From: Prevotella sp902465605
GTDB lineage: Bacteria > Bacteroidota > Bacteroidia > Bacteroidales > Bacteroidaceae
NCBI GenBank assembly: GCA_902465605.1
Contig: CABQNT010000002.1
Coordinates: 211,301-275,300 of the forward strand
Direction of reading: 5' to 3'
DNA: 64,000 nt
Below are positions 61,317 through 64,000 of the stretch, piece after piece; the first letter of the stretch is position 1, and the number at the start of each line of letters is the position of its first letter. The translations under genes were made by a program, and so were the position numbers. Below the pieces are notes generated by a model. The model worked only from the letters and a program-made list of their open reading frames with translations, searched no databases and was not told the origin of the DNA.

Positions 61317-62526
61317 CTTCCGGCAGCCGAAGTATATGCTTCCTGCCATCCTGTATATTCCCATCCTGTTCTTGGGCTTCTTTGTCATACGCCTCTTTGG
61401 AACGGAAAAAGCCGAGGTGGACAAATCGAACTTGGAAACCACCGAGTTCTTCAACGACAAGTTGCCTGATGCCAATATCAAAGGTGATGGTATCGGCGAC
61501 AAGTACACCAATATGCTCAATGACTTTGGCAAGATTAAGGATGAATCAGCCGTAGAGAACATTGAACGTGGTGGGGAAGACATCAAGGAAGAATATACGT
61601 CACAGTACAGTGATGCAGAGGTCGCTGCTATGGATCCCAACAGCAAACAGGCACAGGAGTCTTTGGAACGCCTGAAGCAGTTACAGGAGCAGATGCGCCA
61701 GCAACAGGCACAAGATAATCATTTAGCCGATGACCGTACAGGTGGAAACACTTCAGAGGAAGACGAGACACTGGAGGGACTTCGCAAGGCACTTGCAGAA
61801 GCGAGGATGGAAGGTGAACGCCAGGCTTCAGGTGCAATGTCTGCCGTAGAGAACAGTGCAGCCGAAACAGGAGGCAAAGCTCGGCAGCAGGTAGAACAAA
61901 AGGTTGGTGAAGTCTCCATCAATGAGAATGCCGTTACCGAGATAGCGGAAGAGGCAGAAGCTGAAGAGGTTGTCAAGTCACAGAAAGAAACTTCGGATTA
62001 TTTCAACACCATCACCACTAATGAACCCCAGAATAAACTTATCAAAGCCATTGTCGATGAGAATGTCAAGGCGGTTGATGGAAGCCGTGTGCGCCTAAGG
62101 CTGTTAGATGACATCGACGTTGGCGACCGTACTATCCCAAGCGGCAGCTATCTGTATTGCACGATGAGTGGTTTCAGCCAGCAACGTGTTAAAGGAACCA
62201 TCAAGAGTGTTCTCGTTGATGACGAGTTGGTAAAGGTTAATCTGAGCATCTACGATACCGATGGTATGGAAGGATTGTATGTGCCAAGGAGCAGCTTCAG
62301 GGAAACCACGCAGGATGTCGCGAGTGGAGCAATGAGCCAAAGCATGAGCCTAAATGACGGTTCTGCCACCAGTTCATTGGGCCGCTGGGGAATGCAAGCC
62401 CTTCAGAATGCTTATCAGAAAACTGCCAATGCCATCTCAAAGAACATTCGCAAGAATAAGGTGAATATCAAGTATGGTACTCAGGTTTACTTAATCAATT
62501 CCAAGGAAAAGAGACAAACAAAATGA
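61294..62526 (+). CDS. traM: TraM-like conjugal transfer protein
   Basis: A 410-residue protein with one N-terminal helix (LPAILYIPILFLGFFVIRLF). A long charged and helical stretch of about 200 residues follows (EESLERLKQLQEQMRQQQAQ-like). A C-terminal domain then starts with VKAVDGSRVRLRLLDDIDVG and contains IPSGSYLYCTMSGFSQQRV, the VirB10-like TraM pattern. It overlaps traN by 4 bases (ATGA). Confidence 0.93.
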   Translation: MKLTEKINFRQPKYMLPAILYIPILFLGFFVIRLFGTEKAEVDKSNLETTEFFNDKLPDANIKGDGIGDKYTNMLNDFGKIKDESAVENIERGGEDIKEEYTSQYSDAEVAAMDPNSKQAQESLERLKQLQEQMRQQQAQDNHLADDRTGGNTSEEDETLEGLRKALAEARMEGERQASGAMSAVENSAAETGGKARQQVEQKVGEVSINENAVTEIAEEAEAEEVVKSQKETSDYFNTITTNEPQNKLIKAIVDENVKAVDGSRVRLRLLDDIDVGDRTIPSGSYLYCTMSGFSQQRVKGTIKSVLVDDELVKVNLSIYDTDGMEGLYVPRSSFRETTQDVASGAMSQSMSLNDGSATSSLGRWGMQALQNAYQKTANAISKNIRKNKVNIKYGTQVYLINSKEKRQTK

Positions 62527-63386
62527 ATATCAATATGAAACTATCAAAAATGTTTGGCACGGCAGTCTTTACGCTGCTGTCCGTTGTGCCAACTATGGCA
62601 CAGACGACGATGGACGATATGCTATATCTTACCGTCAACGAGAATGTAACCACTGTCATTACTGCCAGTGAGCCCGTCCGTTTTGTGGACATCAGTACAG
62701 ACAAGGTGGCTGGTGACCAACCTATCAACAACACAGTCCGTCTCAAACCCAAGGAGGGGATGGACGTACACCATGACGGCGATGTATTAGCAGTTGTTAC
62801 CATCGTTACGGAACGCTATCGTACCCAATATGCCCTTATCTATACTTCCCGTATGGATGAAGCAGTGACAGAGAAGACGATTTCCTTGGACGAGCGAGTT
62901 CCGTATAATAATCCTGCCGTCAGTATGTCAACGGAAGATATGACACGTTATGCACGTCAGATATGGGCATCACCGGCACGTTTCAGAAATGTATCAACCA
63001 AGATGCATCGAATGACTATGCGACTGAACAACATCTATAGTGTTGGGGAGTATTTCTTCATTGATTTCTCTGTGGAGAATAGGACTAACATCCGTTTCGA
63101 TATTGACCAGTTAAGGGTTAAGCTCAATGATAAGAAAACTTCAAAAGCAACCACTGTGCAGACTATTGAGTTGAAGCCGGAACTAGTTCTTGATCCAACA
63201 CAATCTTTCCGCTATGGCTATAGGAATGTCATTGTCTTGAAGAAGATGACTTTCCCCAATGACAAGATCCTGACCATAGAACTTAGTGAGAAGCAGATTA
63301 GTGGCCGTACCATCAATCTCAGTATCGAGTATGAGGATGTGCTTAGTGCCGATTCGTTTAACAGAGCCATACTGATGGAAGAATAA
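62523..63386 (+). CDS. traN: TraN-like conjugal transfer protein
   Basis: A 287-residue exported protein with a signal peptide (KMFGTAVFTLLSVVPTMAQ). The mature part has MLYLTVNENVTTVITASEPV, YALIYTS and LNNIYSVGEYFFIDFSVENR, the VirB9-like TraN pattern. It likely forms the periplasmic channel with TraM. A second ATG at codon 5 is possible. Confidence 0.93.
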   Translation: MNINMKLSKMFGTAVFTLLSVVPTMAQTTMDDMLYLTVNENVTTVITASEPVRFVDISTDKVAGDQPINNTVRLKPKEGMDVHHDGDVLAVVTIVTERYRTQYALIYTSRMDEAVTEKTISLDERVPYNNPAVSMSTEDMTRYARQIWASPARFRNVSTKMHRMTMRLNNIYSVGEYFFIDFSVENRTNIRFDIDQLRVKLNDKKTSKATTVQTIELKPELVLDPTQSFRYGYRNVIVLKKMTFPNDKILTIELSEKQISGRTINLSIEYEDVLSADSFNRAILMEE

Positions 63387-63400
63387 AAAACGATTGAACT

Positions 63401-63925
63401 ATGAAGAAAATAAGTAATATGAAGCCGTTACTTGTCTCTGCCATGCTCTTGCTGGCAGTGACAGGTAAAGCACAGAGCCACGGCAACCGTCTCACATTGG
63501 GCGTTGGTGCGCTCTATGAGAGAGGCTTTGATGTAACGCTTGCCGTGGAGCATGAGACAAAGAATCACAACGCTTGGGAATATTTTGCCAATGGCTATGT
63601 AAAGTGGGCAAAGGACGAATCTGCCGGACATGTCACCAAAGAATCATTCTGGAACAACTATCGCACATGGGGATTGGGTGTGGCCTATAAACCATGTGTT
63701 GTACGTTCCAGAAACAAGTATGGCAGTCTTCGTATCGGGGCCAGTGCTGGCAGTGATACCCATGAGGTAGTAGGTTGGGCAAACCTTGGTTATGAGCATA
63801 ATTATGTTCTCCGTCATGGATGGCAGCTCTATTGGCAGGTGAAGACAGATTTGTGCATCAATGGTGAAGACCTGTTTCGTACAGGCATTGTGTTAGGCAT
63901 TAAACTTCCAACAGGTTCACGATAA
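63401..63925 (+). CDS. traO: TraO-like conjugal transfer protein
   Basis: A 174-residue exported protein with a signal peptide (KPLLVSAMLLLAVTGKAQS). It then has RLTLGVGALYERGFDVTLAV, alternating strands and an end in FRTGIVLGIKLPTGSR, the pattern of an outer-membrane beta-barrel-like TraO. It is the last complete gene in the window. Confidence 0.88.
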   Translation: MKKISNMKPLLVSAMLLLAVTGKAQSHGNRLTLGVGALYERGFDVTLAVEHETKNHNAWEYFANGYVKWAKDESAGHVTKESFWNNYRTWGLGVAYKPCVVRSRNKYGSLRIGASAGSDTHEVVGWANLGYEHNYVLRHGWQLYWQVKTDLCINGEDLFRTGIVLGIKLPTGSR

Positions 63926-63937
63926 AAACGAGTTATT

Positions 63938-64000
63938 ATGAAAACCCTAAAATCCGCAGATATTTTTTCGAGTGTCTGATTTAGCCCTTGCTTGTGACGA
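63938..64000 (+). CDS. Start of the next tra gene, cut by the window, frame possibly disrupted
   Basis: An ATG 12 bases after traO begins MKTLKSADIFSSV and meets a stop at 63977-63979. The frame shifted by one base inside the T run at 63963-63968 stays open to the window edge and reads VSDLALACD, which resembles the end of a lipoprotein signal. This may be a frameshifted or contingency-type gene, or the start may lie elsewhere. Confidence 0.3.

Overview
The window reads as Bacteroidota DNA, most likely Prevotella or a close relative. It carries a SusC/SusD utilisation locus with a FecR-type anti-sigma factor, several promoters of the Bacteroidota type (TTG or TTTG, about 20 bases, TAnnTTTG), and a Bacteroidales-type conjugative element with tra genes. 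The genus is inferred; no 16S gene or tRNA is visible.

Backbone, about 1-27900. The left edge cuts the rpsR-rplI ribosomal operon. A minus-strand utilisation locus follows (1081-13917). In transcription order it holds an anti-sigma factor, SusC with an N-terminal signalling domain, SusD, two secreted endonuclease/exonuclease/phosphatase-fold (EEP) hydrolases, two GH89 alpha-N-acetylglucosaminidases, and at the far end an ECF sigma factor. Housekeeping genes come next: HtrA protease, RNase P RNA, a YihY membrane protein, a DUF1232 protein, desulfoferrodoxin, an acyl-CoA ligase, a LolC/E-type permease, a PLP aminotransferase, a DUF4494 protein, a YggS protein and a secreted M6 metalloprotease.

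Transition, about 27900-32200. A tightly coupled three-gene minus-strand operon (winged-helix protein, AbiEii-like nucleotidyltransferase, calcineurin-like phosphoesterase) has a good promoter with an inverted repeat behind it. Further upstream lie hexamer repeats spaced at one DNA turn. This is the best candidate here for an undescribed defence or toxin-antitoxin-like system.

Mobile region, about 31700-64000. This is part of an integrative conjugative element. A Recombinase-in-Trio (RIT) element (three overlapping tyrosine recombinase genes between inverted repeats) appears to have inserted next to or into a small gene. An organoarsenical-type resistance cassette (ArsR regulator, ArsF-like, ArsG-like, small thioredoxin, ArsP-like permease) lies between two nearly identical direct repeats of about 420 bp. 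Minus-strand accessory genes include two single-stranded DNA-binding proteins, several small unknown proteins and an XRE-like regulator. The regulator is divergent from a long plus-strand run: primase, ParA, a ribbon-helix-helix-like partner, then TraD/E/E/F/G, four unusual genes where TraI normally sits, and TraJ/K/L/M/N/O. The window ends just after traO. No relaxase, coupling protein or dedicated ICE integrase is visible, so the element continues past the right edge and its left end is not defined.
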